In this document: positions 32,266-40,500 of the stretch, piece after piece
How positions within the stretch are numbered: the stretch's first letter is position 1
Layout of the letters: each line of letters starts with the position of its first letter
Origin: JASGKO01 sp049840595
GTDB lineage: Bacteria; Verrucomicrobiota; Verrucomicrobiia; Chthoniobacterales; Chthoniobacteraceae
DNA length: 64,000 nucleotides
Direction of reading: 5' to 3'
Assembly: GCA_049840595.1 (NCBI GenBank)
Contig: JASGKO010000026.1
Location: forward strand, 1 to 64,000
Notes under the pieces: model-generated
Database searches by the model: none
Told to the model about the DNA's origin: nothing
What the model saw: the letters and a program-made list of their open reading frames with translations, nothing else
Program-made: the position numbers and the translations under genes

Positions 32266-33360
32266 ATGCAAACGCACATGCAGAAATTTTCCGCCTTTGC
32301 CCCTGGTCGTGTCGAGTTGCTCGGGAATCACACCGATTATAATGAAGGAGTCGTGCTTTCCGCCGCCATTGGCTATGGCGTGACCATGACTGGTTCCGTC
32401 CTGCCCGAGGCCGTGGCGAAGGTTGCCTCCGCGACCTTGGATCGCCGGAGCGAAGTCTCGCTGAATGCGTTGATTCCTTCGGAGACGGAAGAGTGGGCGA
32501 ACTATGTTTTTGGTGTCGCCAAAGGGCTGCGGGATGAAGGTTACCAGATCGGTGGTTTCGACGTGGACGTCGCGAGCGATCTGCCGCTCGGCGCGGGGCT
32601 TTCCAGTTCCGCCGCGCTCGAAGTCGCTACCGGCACTTTCCTTAAAAAGGCCTATCAACTTGAGATCTCCCCGCTTGCTCTCGCGAAGGTATGCAAGCGG
32701 GCGGAGAACGAATTTGTGGGCGTAAACTGCGGTCTGCTCGATCAGGTCTCCTCGGTCTTCGGCAAGAGCCAGCATGCCATCTTCCTCGACTGTCGTGCGG
32801 AGACGGTGACGAACGTGCCCTTTCCAGCGGGTGTGGAATTGCTCATCACCCATTCCGGGGTAAAGCATGCGCTGGTGGGGGGGGAATACAACGAGCGCCG
32901 CGAGCAGTGTTTCGATGCGGCCAAACGTCTTGGCGCGGTCGCCCTCCGCGATGTGAGCATGGAGCAACTGGTCGCTGCGAAGGAGTCCCTGCCCGAGCTG
33001 TCCTACCGCCGCGCACTGCACGTGGTTGGCGAGTGCGAACGGGTCACGCACGGGGTCGAATTTCTGCGCCATGGCGACGTGAAGGGCTTTGGCACGTTGA
33101 TGTTCGATTCACACGAAAGCTCGCGCGTGAATTTTGAAAACAGCACGCCGGAGCTGGATGCGTTGGTGGCGATCGCGTTGGAAGAGCCCAAGGTGCTGGG
33201 CTGCCGCCTCACTGGCGGTGGGTTTGGCGGGGCGACCGTCTCACTGGTGATGAGTGACGCCGTCGAAGAGATCACCCAGAGCTATATTTTCAAATACCGT
33301 GAGCGCACCGGCCACGAATGCCAGGTATACCGCTGCCGCATCGCCGACGGAGCGCACTGA
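32266..33360 (+). CDS. galK: Galactokinase
   Basis: The product has 364 residues from MQTHMQKFSAFAPG (a TTG at 32242 and an ATG at 32278 are alternatives). The three GHMP-kinase motifs are clear: PGRVELLGNHTDYNEG, LPLGAGLSSSAALEVA and LTGGGFGGATVSLV. The catalytic Asp is in GLLDQVSSVFG. It phosphorylates galactose at C1 in the Leloir pathway. No galT or galE is adjacent. It follows the ligase gene closely on the same strand. The stop codon is followed at once by an AT-rich tail shared with the convergent flavin reductase gene. Confidence 0.93.
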   Translation: MQTHMQKFSAFAPGRVELLGNHTDYNEGVVLSAAIGYGVTMTGSVLPEAVAKVASATLDRRSEVSLNALIPSETEEWANYVFGVAKGLRDEGYQIGGFDVDVASDLPLGAGLSSSAALEVATGTFLKKAYQLEISPLALAKVCKRAENEFVGVNCGLLDQVSSVFGKSQHAIFLDCRAETVTNVPFPAGVELLITHSGVKHALVGGEYNERREQCFDAAKRLGAVALRDVSMEQLVAAKESLPELSYRRALHVVGECERVTHGVEFLRHGDVKGFGTLMFDSHESSRVNFENSTPELDALVAIALEEPKVLGCRLTGGGFGGATVSLVMSDAVEEITQSYIFKYRERTGHECQVYRCRIADGAH

Positions 33361-33386
33361 GAAGTTAAAAATGAAAAGTTAAGAAT
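33361..33386. repeat. AT-rich gene-end tail after galK
   Basis: Directly after the galK stop the sequence contains GTTAAAAATGAAAAGTTAAG. The matching copy, in opposite orientation, is at 34255-34289. The IS5-family element sits between the two arms, so it has split an earlier inverted repeat. Confidence 0.6.
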
Positions 33387-34227
33387 TAGATAGTGTCGTC
33401 ACGAGACGGAAAGCCAGAGGAATAAGCAGCGAATTTGGACGATGGCGAGGAAGGAAGAGGCACGTTTGGCATATCGGGTGGCGATGCTGCGCCAGCCCTT
33501 GAGCCGCAGGATGGCGTTTTCGACCAAGTGCCGCAACCGGTAGAGGTATTCGTCATAGGGGCGTTGGATTTTGCGATGCTTGCGCGGCGGGATGACGGGT
33601 TCCATGCCTTGGGCTTGGGCTTGGTTCACAATGGCATCGGTATCGTAGCCGCGATCGGCGACCAGATAATCGGCGCGCAACCCCGCGATCAGAGGAAGAG
33701 CTTGGCGGCAATCCGCGCGGGGACCTTCTGTGACAAGGATTCGGAGCGGCAGACCATGCGCATCCACGGCCAGATGAATTTTGGTGTTGAGCCCCCTTTG
33801 TCTTGCCCATCGCCTGATTGCCGCCGACGGCTCCCGCCGCGTGCGGATGCACTTTGATGTGACTGGCATCGATGAAGAGCCATTCGTGATCCGCGGACTC
33901 GAGCAGGCGCTCCAGTAATCCCTCCCAAATCCCCTTGTCCCGCCAGCGGCAAAAGCGGCGATGCGTGTTCTTCCAATCGCCGTAGTCCGGCGGCAAGTCG
34001 CGCCAGGGCGCCCCGGTGCGCAGGATCCACAAGACCGCATTAATGAATTGCCGGTTGTCTTTGGCTAAACCGCCCCAGACTCCCTGGCGTCCGGGCAGGT
34101 GCATTTCCAAAAGCTGCCAGGCCTCATCACTGAGATCATGGCGACGGTGGATCGGCTGCTCAAAGGTGGTGGTGGTCATCTCCACGCAAGGTTAGCACCT
34201 TTGTCAATCTCGTGACGACACTATCTA
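33387..34227. mobile_element. IS5-family insertion sequence (IS427-like)
   Basis: Terminal inverted repeats are perfect: GATAGTGTCGTCACGAGA at 33389-33406 and its complement at 34208-34225. Both are flanked by TA (33387-33388 and 34226-34227), the two-base target duplication seen in the IS427 group. Total length is about 837 bases without the duplications. One transposase, in two overlapping frames on the minus strand, fills it. The intact ends and clean duplication suggest a recent insertion. Confidence 0.9.
33399..34185 (-). CDS. IS5-family transposase encoded in two frames
   Basis: The first frame starts METTTT-like at 34185 (MEMTTTTFEQPI) and carries DLSDEAWQLLEMHLPG, LRTGAPWRDLPPDYGDW and the first DDE Asp (LFIDASHIKVH). 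The second frame carries the remaining Asp (YLVADRGYDTDA) and Glu (LVENAILRLKGWRSIATRYAK). The switch occurs at AAAGGGGG (33792-33799 on the plus strand as CCCCCTTT), before LNTKIHLAVDAHG. Members of this group are known with two frames joined by ribosomal frameshifting, so this break may be natural, unlike the others in the window. The combined length is about 262 residues. Confidence 0.88.
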
Positions 34228-34254
34228 GAAAATAAAGGCGAAGCCAGCCTCTAT

Positions 34255-34289
34255 CTTTTAATTCTTAACTCTCAATTTTTAACTTTCCC
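34255..34289. repeat. AT-rich gene-end tail after the flavin reductase gene
   Basis: Read on the minus strand, the bases after the flavin reductase stop give AGTTAAAAATTGAGAGTTAA then GAATTAAAAG. It matches the tail after galK (33361-33386) with few differences. Confidence 0.6.
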
Positions 34290-34290
34290 C

Positions 34291-34893
34291 TCACTCCGGC
34301 CGCACCATCTCGAAGCGGTCGCCGGTGTGGCAATACCAGTGCGGGCTCGCCATGCGGCCGATGGGGAAGTAACGCTCGGTGTGGATGCGCAGAGTTTCGG
34401 GGTCGAGGAGTTCGTCGCGCAGGTGGACCCGAGTGACCAGGCCCACGACGAGGCGGTTGCCGCCGATTTGGAGGGTGCCCCATTCGCGGCATTCCAGCGA
34501 AGCGGGCGCTTCGGCGATGCGCGGGGTCTTGATCGAGGTGGAAGCCGCAAGCGAAAGGCCAGCTTGGGTGATCTCGCTGGTGCCATAAGGCAGCGTCGCG
34601 GCGGTCTGGTTCATGGCTTGCGCCACGGATTCATCGACCAGATTGACCACGAACTCATGGGTTCGACGGATGTTACGCGGGGTATCCTTGGGTTCACCGG
34701 ACTCGCGGTCACCGGGAGCAAAGCCGACCACCGGCGGATTGGCCCCGAAGACGTTGAAGAAGCTGAATGGGGCGGCGTTGACGCTTCCGTCTTCGTTCAA
34801 GGTGGTGACCCAGGCAATGGGCCGGGGAACGACGAGACTGGCAAGAACGGGATAGGCGCGATCGGCGTGCTGGTGTTCGAGGTCGAGTTCCAT
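34291..34893 (-). CDS. Flavin reductase-like FMN-binding protein
   Basis: The product has 200 residues forming a split-barrel flavin reductase domain: PVLASLVVPRPIAWVTTLNE, NAAPFSFFNVFGANPPVVGF, DTPRNIRRTHEFVVNLVDE and LECREWGTLQIGGNRLVVG. Such proteins bind FMN and either reduce free flavin for a monooxygenase or act as flavoredoxins. The C-terminus (MASPHWYCHTGDRFEMVRPE) is typical of this subgroup. No monooxygenase partner is nearby. Confidence 0.87.
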   Translation of the reverse strand: MELDLEHQHADRAYPVLASLVVPRPIAWVTTLNEDGSVNAAPFSFFNVFGANPPVVGFAPGDRESGEPKDTPRNIRRTHEFVVNLVDESVAQAMNQTAATLPYGTSEITQAGLSLAASTSIKTPRIAEAPASLECREWGTLQIGGNRLVVGLVTRVHLRDELLDPETLRIHTERYFPIGRMASPHWYCHTGDRFEMVRPE

Positions 34894-35111
34894 GGGTGGG
34901 GAGTTAAAATTAGGAGTTGGAAATTAAAAGATTAGAATGCACTGGAAGTATCTGTGCTCGTTCCTAAATTGTTTGGGAGCGGGCAACTCTTGAAAACTTG
35001 GCATCTTGGCGGCGAAATTTTTCTTCCCTTCTTGCCTAGGTGTTTTCGTGGTGAAAATCTCCCTTTCGCCGTGCTCGCCGCGTCCGCTGCGGTTTATTTC
35101 CAAGTTAGAGC
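34894..35111. other. 218-base non-coding gap
   Basis: No gene is supported. The left part again contains AT-rich pieces resembling the gene-end tails (GGAGTTAAAATTAGGAGTTG at 34908 onward). The right part, after the rhomboid stop on the minus strand, contains a TTTTCACCACGAAAACACC-like segment. The promoter of the flavin reductase gene should lie here. Confidence 0.45.
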
Positions 35112-35990
35112 CTATGGCCTCTTTTCCTCGGCGATCTTTTCGCGGCCCTTTTCCAGCAGCCGACGTTCGCGGCGCGTTAAGCTGTGCATGCCTTGTCGGG
35201 AGATTTTTTCAAGAATCGGGTCCACCTCTTCGCTGATGAATTGATGCGGGTCCATGCGGTCCAGTCGTTCGGCGCGCAGGCGGCGCTGGGCGAGGTAGAT
35301 TTGCAGGCGCGAGGCATTGCCGTAGCCCAGCTTGCGTGCGTAGGCCCAGCCAAAGACCGCTCCGCCCACGCAGGCCCAGAGGGCCACGTTGGTGGGTAAT
35401 GGCAGCAGGGCCAGGCCGATGAGCATGAGCAGCACGCCCGCGCCGAAGTATTTCGCCCGCAGGTGCAGCGGCAGCATGAAGAAGAACAGCATCGACATCT
35501 CCATCTCGGGCAGCACCGTGGTGAAGGCGAACAGCACCGCGCACACCCCGGCCGAGGCACCGACCAGCGGCAGCGAGGTATTCCAGGAAAGCAAAAATTG
35601 CAGCAACCCACCGGTCACGCCGCCGCCAAGATAGATCCCAAGGAGATGGCTTGGGCCGAGGATCACTTCCAACTCCCGTCCGGCATAGGCGAGGAAGAAA
35701 AGGTTGAGCAGCAGGTGGGTGGATCGCGAAACCAGCCATGACCACCCGCTCCCGGGGAGAAAGCCATGCAGAAACAAGTAGCTGAAAAACTGCCAGAACT
35801 GCCCGTCGCGGATGGCATGGGGATTGAGCCCCAGCCAGCTATTGACCAGCCCGGGCTGGGCGAAGAGGTCCATGCCGGTCTGCGTGATGAAGACCGCAAA
35901 GTTCAGCCCGATGAGCATCGTCCAGACCCGCAGACGACCAGTCCGCCACGATCTTTCGAACGGTAGAAGCTGTCGGCGCGGAGAGCTCAT
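35112..35990 (-). CDS. Rhomboid-family membrane protein with a substituted catalytic histidine
   Basis: The product has 292 residues with six predicted membrane helices. The rhomboid HxxxN motif is present (H92, N96), as is the serine nucleophile motif GASAG (S146). The sixth helix, where active proteases have a His in an AHxGG context, reads ALWACVGGAVFGWAYAR, with Cys207 at the histidine position. Proteolysis by the normal Ser-His dyad is therefore doubtful. A cytosolic tail (ILEKISRQGMHSLTRRERRL) resembles the DUF6576 tail of other bacterial rhomboids. If inactive, it may bind transmembrane partners as iRhoms do. Confidence 0.85.
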   Translation of the reverse strand: MSSPRRQLLPFERSWRTGRLRVWTMLIGLNFAVFITQTGMDLFAQPGLVNSWLGLNPHAIRDGQFWQFFSYLFLHGFLPGSGWSWLVSRSTHLLLNLFFLAYAGRELEVILGPSHLLGIYLGGGVTGGLLQFLLSWNTSLPLVGASAGVCAVLFAFTTVLPEMEMSMLFFFMLPLHLRAKYFGAGVLLMLIGLALLPLPTNVALWACVGGAVFGWAYARKLGYGNASRLQIYLAQRRLRAERLDRMDPHQFISEEVDPILEKISRQGMHSLTRRERRLLEKGREKIAEEKRP

Positions 35991-36081
35991 GTCACCCGGA
36001 AAATTATTCCAGCCCCGGTGCGTTGTCGAACGGGATTTCGGACGGAGATCAGGCTGGGGTATGCGTCCATAAAAATCGCAT

Positions 36082-36978
36082 TTAAACCGATTGCCGCGGC
36101 GCGATGACCCGCAGTTTTTTCGAGGAAAAGCGGAACTTCATCGGCAGTTCGCCCACCACCTCGCCGTCCACCTCCACCGGGACGCGCTCGTCGCTGGTGA
36201 TCGAGGCGCGGCGGGTCTGGAAATACGACACGTCCTTGAGCTTGGTGTGGGTGCCGAAGATGATCGCGTTCAAGTAACGCACGATATCCAGGTAGCCGAG
36301 GTTTTTGAAAACGAGTACGTCGAGCAGGCCGTCATCGATCTGCGCGCTATGGAAAATCCCGAACGGTCCGCCATAGTAGCGTCCATTGCCGATGAGGATG
36401 AAGGAGCCGTTGGTAATGCCATGATCATGCTCGATCGACAGCAGGGGTGGTTTACGCGAGGCGATCTGGGTGGCCGAGATGACGTAGCTCAGCGGGCCGA
36501 GGGTTTTCTTGAAGTCCCAACTCGTCTCTTCCACCACCTGCGCATCGAAGCCGATCCCCGCGAGCTGCACGAAATACTGGCCATTCGCCTTCGGCAAATC
36601 GACCAGGCGGGTGTGGCCTTCGAGGATGAGTTCCCAGCAGGCGCGCAAGTTCCCGGCGGGCAATCCCAGCTCGGCGGCATAGACGTTCATGGTGCCGATG
36701 GGCAGCACGCCCAAAATGGCGTGGGTACCGGCGATTCCGTTGACCACTTCGTTGATGGTTCCATCGCCTCCAGCGGCCACGACTACCTTGAAGCCATCCG
36801 CCGCCGCTTTTTTTGCCAGTTCCCGGGCTTCTCCGGGGCCGGTGGTGCGGGCAATTACCGCCGTCCGCGAGAGACTGCGGATTTTATCGGCAAAATTGCG
36901 CGCTTTTTCGCCCTTGGCGGCGGGGTTGAGTATTACAAAGATTTTATCCACGTTGGGTTTGGAGCCAGAGCGATGCAT
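36082..36978 (-). CDS. Diacylglycerol/lipid kinase family protein
   Basis: The start MHRSGSKPNVDKIF gives 298 residues. The catalytic domain shows VILNPAAKGEKA, VVVAAGGDGTINEVVNGI (the GGDGT nucleotide-binding motif) and LGVLPIGTMNVYAAELGLP. The second domain includes FVQLAGIGFDAQVVEE and FILIGNGRYYGGPFGI, ending with PVEVDGEVVGELP. This matches the DgkB/YegS group, which phosphorylates diacylglycerol or related lipids, or sphingosine-type substrates. Substrate specificity is not evident. It is divergent from the AsmA-like gene with a 63-base gap that must hold both promoters. Confidence 0.9.
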   Translation of the reverse strand: MHRSGSKPNVDKIFVILNPAAKGEKARNFADKIRSLSRTAVIARTTGPGEARELAKKAAADGFKVVVAAGGDGTINEVVNGIAGTHAILGVLPIGTMNVYAAELGLPAGNLRACWELILEGHTRLVDLPKANGQYFVQLAGIGFDAQVVEETSWDFKKTLGPLSYVISATQIASRKPPLLSIEHDHGITNGSFILIGNGRYYGGPFGIFHSAQIDDGLLDVLVFKNLGYLDIVRYLNAIIFGTHTKLKDVSYFQTRRASITSDERVPVEVDGEVVGELPMKFRFSSKKLRVIAPRQSV

Positions 36979-37041
36979 AAATCGTTCCCGGGGGCATTGG
37001 CAATTTTCATAAAATGACACAAAAATTTCCGCTGGGAAGTT

Positions 37042-38493
37042 ATGAAACGCGACTTTAGGTTCCTCCCCGTGCGGAAATCTGCAAAACTCGCCCTGATCAT
37101 CCCGGCCAGCCTGCTGGTGCTGGCGCTCCTGCTGCTCTTTGGGGCCAATCTCTACATCCAGTCCTCGCTTTCCCAGGGGAAATTGGAGGCCCAACTCCAG
37201 CGTGCCCTACACCTGCCGGTAAAAATTACCAGTACCACAGTTTCCCCATGGGATGGATTGACCATCCGGGGCATTGCCATCCCGCAGCAGGATGGCGTGG
37301 GGAATTTCCTCCAGGCGGACGAATTGAAGGCCAGCCTGAAGCTGTGGCCGATCCTGCACCGGCAGTTGATCATCAAGGATCTGGTGTTTTCCCACCCGCA
37401 GGTGGAATGGAAGCAGACGGAGAAAGGCCGCTGGGTGCTTCCCGTACAAAAGGCCACGCCGACGCCCGCTCCGAGTGCCAGCCCTGCGGAAGCCCCTTCG
37501 GCCTCTCCCGCTGCGCCAGCGTCGTCGTCGGTTATCGTCCAGTCCGGCAAGGAGAAAAAGGCGGAGCGTCCCCATTTTTCCGTACAGATCAAACATTTCA
37601 GCACGGAGGATGGTTATTTTCACTTTTACGACAAGGACGGGATGCCCCAGGCCTTTTTTGATCAGGTCGCGGTGGATTCGCCGAATCCACTCCCGGTGGA
37701 CGGCCCGACCAAGGGGACTGTTCATATCGGCAGTGCCAGTATCCAGCAGCGCGTCTTTTTCCAGGAGATCGAAACGCCCTTCCGCTATCGCGAAGGCCGC
37801 GTGAATCTCAATGAACTCCAGGCCAGGCTCGCTGGTGGGACTTTGAAGGGGGACTTCCATATCGACCCCACCACTGCGGATTCTCCTTTTAATACCAGGG
37901 TGGTTTTCGACGGCCTGGACGTGCATCGGCTGATCGCCGAGGCCGGCGGCGCTCCCGTGGAGTGCCAGGGGAAATTGGGTGGATGGTTCCAGGCCGCAGG
38001 GAATAGCGCTCATGCGAAGGAGACCATTATGGGGGGCGGTCAACTTATTCTCAGTGGTGGCCAGGTGAAAAATTACACGCTCCTCCAGACGATCGGGCAG
38101 GCGCTCGGGATCGATGAACTGTCGGTGATGAATCTGACGCAGGCGCAGGCAAACTTCCGGCTGGCCGCCAAGCGGGTGTGGATCGACTCCCTTCTCCTGC
38201 AAAGCCAGAACTTGCGGCTGATCGTCTGGGGCAAGGCCAAATACAACGGCAGTCTCGATTTGCAGGCCCAACTCGCCCTTAATCCCAAAGTGCAACACCA
38301 GCTCCCCGGCTTCATCCTCAAGAACTTCCACCCCGTGCCCAATACCGATCTGGCCGCCATTGATTTCACCGTCACCGGCAGTTACCGCGCACCGCGCACG
38401 GACCTGCTCAAAAAAGCGCTCGGCAGCCAGTTTGAAAAAGGGCAGAAGGCGCTCGATCTCCTGCGTGGCTTTTTGGGAGGAAAGGGGAATTAA
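37042..38493 (+). CDS. AsmA-like envelope protein
   Basis: The product has 483 residues. One N-terminal membrane helix (about 14-36, LIIPASLLVLALLLLFGANL) is followed by a large periplasmic region. This includes an N-terminal AsmA-type segment (LEAQLQRALHLPVKITSTTV, LTIRGIAIPQ), a Pro/Ala/Ser linker at about 135-165, and a C-terminal segment (NLTQAQANFRLAAKRVWIDS, LQAQLALNPKVQHQLPGFIL) with repeating beta strands typical of the AsmA/TamB fold. Proteins of this kind are thought to carry lipids between membranes. It is six bases upstream of rsmD and kdtA, which fits an envelope operon. Confidence 0.75.
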   Translation: MKRDFRFLPVRKSAKLALIIPASLLVLALLLLFGANLYIQSSLSQGKLEAQLQRALHLPVKITSTTVSPWDGLTIRGIAIPQQDGVGNFLQADELKASLKLWPILHRQLIIKDLVFSHPQVEWKQTEKGRWVLPVQKATPTPAPSASPAEAPSASPAAPASSSVIVQSGKEKKAERPHFSVQIKHFSTEDGYFHFYDKDGMPQAFFDQVAVDSPNPLPVDGPTKGTVHIGSASIQQRVFFQEIETPFRYREGRVNLNELQARLAGGTLKGDFHIDPTTADSPFNTRVVFDGLDVHRLIAEAGGAPVECQGKLGGWFQAAGNSAHAKETIMGGGQLILSGGQVKNYTLLQTIGQALGIDELSVMNLTQAQANFRLAAKRVWIDSLLLQSQNLRLIVWGKAKYNGSLDLQAQLALNPKVQHQLPGFILKNFHPVPNTDLAAIDFTVTGSYRAPRTDLLKKALGSQFEKGQKALDLLRGFLGGKGN

Positions 38494-38499
38494 GCGCTT

Positions 38500-39060
38500 A
38501 TGAGAGTCGTTGCCGGAACTGCGGGCGGCATCCCGCTGGTCATTCCCAAACAAAATGTGCGCCCGACGATGGATCGGGTGAAGGGTGCGATGTTTTCCAC
38601 CCTCGGCGAAATGGTGCCTGGAGCCCGGGTGCTCGATCTTTTTGCCGGGACCGGGGCACTGGGGATTGAGGCGCTCAGCCGGGGCGCGGCCAGCGCGGTC
38701 TTTGTCGAGAAGGACTCCTTTGCGCTGAAGGCGATTGAGAAGAATTTCGAAAAGACAAACCTGCGCGGGCAGGTTCAGGCGATGGATGTTTTCAGCTATC
38801 TCGACCGTCTGGCGCGTCCGGCCAGTTACGACCTGATTTTCGCCGATCCTCCTTACGCCAAGGTGCCGGGCGACCGACAGTTTACCAATGAATTGCTGGC
38901 CTCCGCCCCCCTCGCTGCGGCGCTGGCTCCTGGTGGCCTTTTCATTCTCGAAAAACTGCCCGCCGAGCCCATGCCGCCGCTGGGGCCCTGGGAGTGCATC
39001 CGCGCCAAGGCGTATGGCGAAACCGAGGTGGTAATTCTCCGCCCGCGCGTGCAGGAATGA
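38500..39060 (+). CDS. rsmD: 16S rRNA (guanine-966-N2)-methyltransferase RsmD
   Basis: The product has 186 residues, the normal length. It starts MRVVAGTAGGIPL and shows RPTMDRVKGAMFSTL, the SAM-binding LDLFAGTGALGIEALSRGA and the catalytic DPPY (LIFADPPYAKV). It methylates G966 of 16S rRNA. Its stop overlaps the kdtA start by four bases (ATGA). Confidence 0.93.
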   Translation: MRVVAGTAGGIPLVIPKQNVRPTMDRVKGAMFSTLGEMVPGARVLDLFAGTGALGIEALSRGAASAVFVEKDSFALKAIEKNFEKTNLRGQVQAMDVFSYLDRLARPASYDLIFADPPYAKVPGDRQFTNELLASAPLAAALAPGGLFILEKLPAEPMPPLGPWECIRAKAYGETEVVILRPRVQE

Positions 39061-40364
39061 GACAGCCACTGCCAGCCACCGTGCGTCATCGGTTGTGGTT
39101 CTACAATCTGCTCTTCCCCGTGGCCTTGCTTTGCATGCTGCCGGGGCTGATCAAGCGGATGCGCAAGCGGGGCGGCTATCGCGAGAATTTCCGGCAACGC
39201 TTCGGGGCCTACTCGGCGGCGACGATGGCGCGCTTTCGCTCCCGCCCGTGGATCTGGATTCAATCGATCAGCGTTGGGGAGACGATGCTCGCTTTGAAAA
39301 TTGCCCGGCGACTGCACGAGGCCGATCCGCAGGTAGGGATCGTGATTTCGGTGACCACCTCCACCGGCTACGAGGTCGCGGCGAAAGCGGCCTGCGATTG
39401 GCTGGAGCCAGTCTATAACCCGATCGACTGGTGGCCATTCGTGCGGCGCGCGGTGCTCGCCATCTGCCCCGAGCGGTTCATCATCATCGAAGGCATGTGG
39501 CCCAACCTGCTCGCGGAATGCCATCGCGTGGGGGCCGGTGTATCGATGGTCGCCCGGCTCTCGCCCCGCTCGGCTCGGCGCTTTAAAAAATTCGCCGGGC
39601 TGGTCGCGCCCTTTTTCCGGCTCATCGATTCCATTTGTGTAGGCGAACCCGAGGACGTGGAGCGCTGGAAGGCACTCGGCGTGCCGGAGGCGCAGATCGC
39701 GCTTACCGGCAATGTGAAATACGACGAGCCCCATCCTTATGATCCGCGGCAGGATGAATTCGACGCTTTTCTTGCTGCACTCGGCGTGCACGAGAGCGCC
39801 CAGGTGATTCTCGGCGGCAGTACCTTTCCCGGGGAGGAGAAGATTCTCGCCGAAACTTTCGTGGAACTGCGCCGGGATTTCCCTGACACTTTCCTGATCC
39901 TCGTGCCACGCCACTTCGAGCGCACGGCGGAAGTGCTGGAGGAGTTAAAGCCGCTGGGGCTGCGTATCGCCTTGCGCACGGAGGCCCCCTCGGGGCCCGT
40001 GGATTGCCTCATCATCAATACCAACGGCGAACTCCGCACCTGGTATCAACTGGCCACCCTCGTCTTCATCGGTAAAAGCCTTGCCGCCACCGGTGGGCAA
40101 AATCCGGTGGAGGCGGCCCTCGCCGAAAAGCCGCTCCTCTTCGGCCCACATATGGAGAATTTCCAGCCGATCGTGACCCGCTGGCTGGAGGATGGCGCGG
40201 TGATCCAAGTCCAGAACGCCCAGGAGCTGCAGCGCAAGCTCTGGGAACTGCTCGCCTCGCCGCAAAAGCAGCAGGAATACGCGACCCGCGCACTGGAAGC
40301 CGTCGCCCCGCATCAAGGGGCGGTGGAACGCGTGGTGGAAGTGATAATGCGAGCTGAAAGCTAG
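39057..40364 (+). CDS. kdtA: 3-deoxy-D-manno-octulosonic acid (Kdo) transferase
   Basis: The product has 435 residues (GT30). An N-terminal membrane anchor (FYNLLFPVALLCMLPGL) is followed by the acceptor domain with the catalytic Glu in IQSISVGETMLALK. The nucleotide-sugar domain contains LTGNVKYDE, VILGGSTFPGEEKI, GKSLAATGGQNPVEAA and FGPHMENFQPIV. It transfers Kdo from CMP-Kdo to lipid IVA, which indicates that this organism makes lipopolysaccharide. The start was chosen for its ATGA overlap with rsmD. Confidence 0.93.
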   Translation: MRQPLPATVRHRLWFYNLLFPVALLCMLPGLIKRMRKRGGYRENFRQRFGAYSAATMARFRSRPWIWIQSISVGETMLALKIARRLHEADPQVGIVISVTTSTGYEVAAKAACDWLEPVYNPIDWWPFVRRAVLAICPERFIIIEGMWPNLLAECHRVGAGVSMVARLSPRSARRFKKFAGLVAPFFRLIDSICVGEPEDVERWKALGVPEAQIALTGNVKYDEPHPYDPRQDEFDAFLAALGVHESAQVILGGSTFPGEEKILAETFVELRRDFPDTFLILVPRHFERTAEVLEELKPLGLRIALRTEAPSGPVDCLIINTNGELRTWYQLATLVFIGKSLAATGGQNPVEAALAEKPLLFGPHMENFQPIVTRWLEDGAVIQVQNAQELQRKLWELLASPQKQQEYATRALEAVAPHQGAVERVVEVIMRAES

Positions 40365-40500
40365 CTTATTAGTTAATTCGTTTGCTGGTTATTGATTGCA
40401 CAAGTAAGCAGGGAGTGGTTGGTAAAAGTGTAATCAAGGCTTCTGATTTATTTAAAAGCTGGCTTGATCTCTAGCTAATTGAGGATTTGAAGATGTCGTT

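Noticed and set aside
33361..34290. Composite transposon made of the AT-rich arms around the IS element
   Set aside because: The arms begin at the stop codons of galK and the flavin reductase gene and resemble tails elsewhere; the IS has its own perfect ends and TA duplication.
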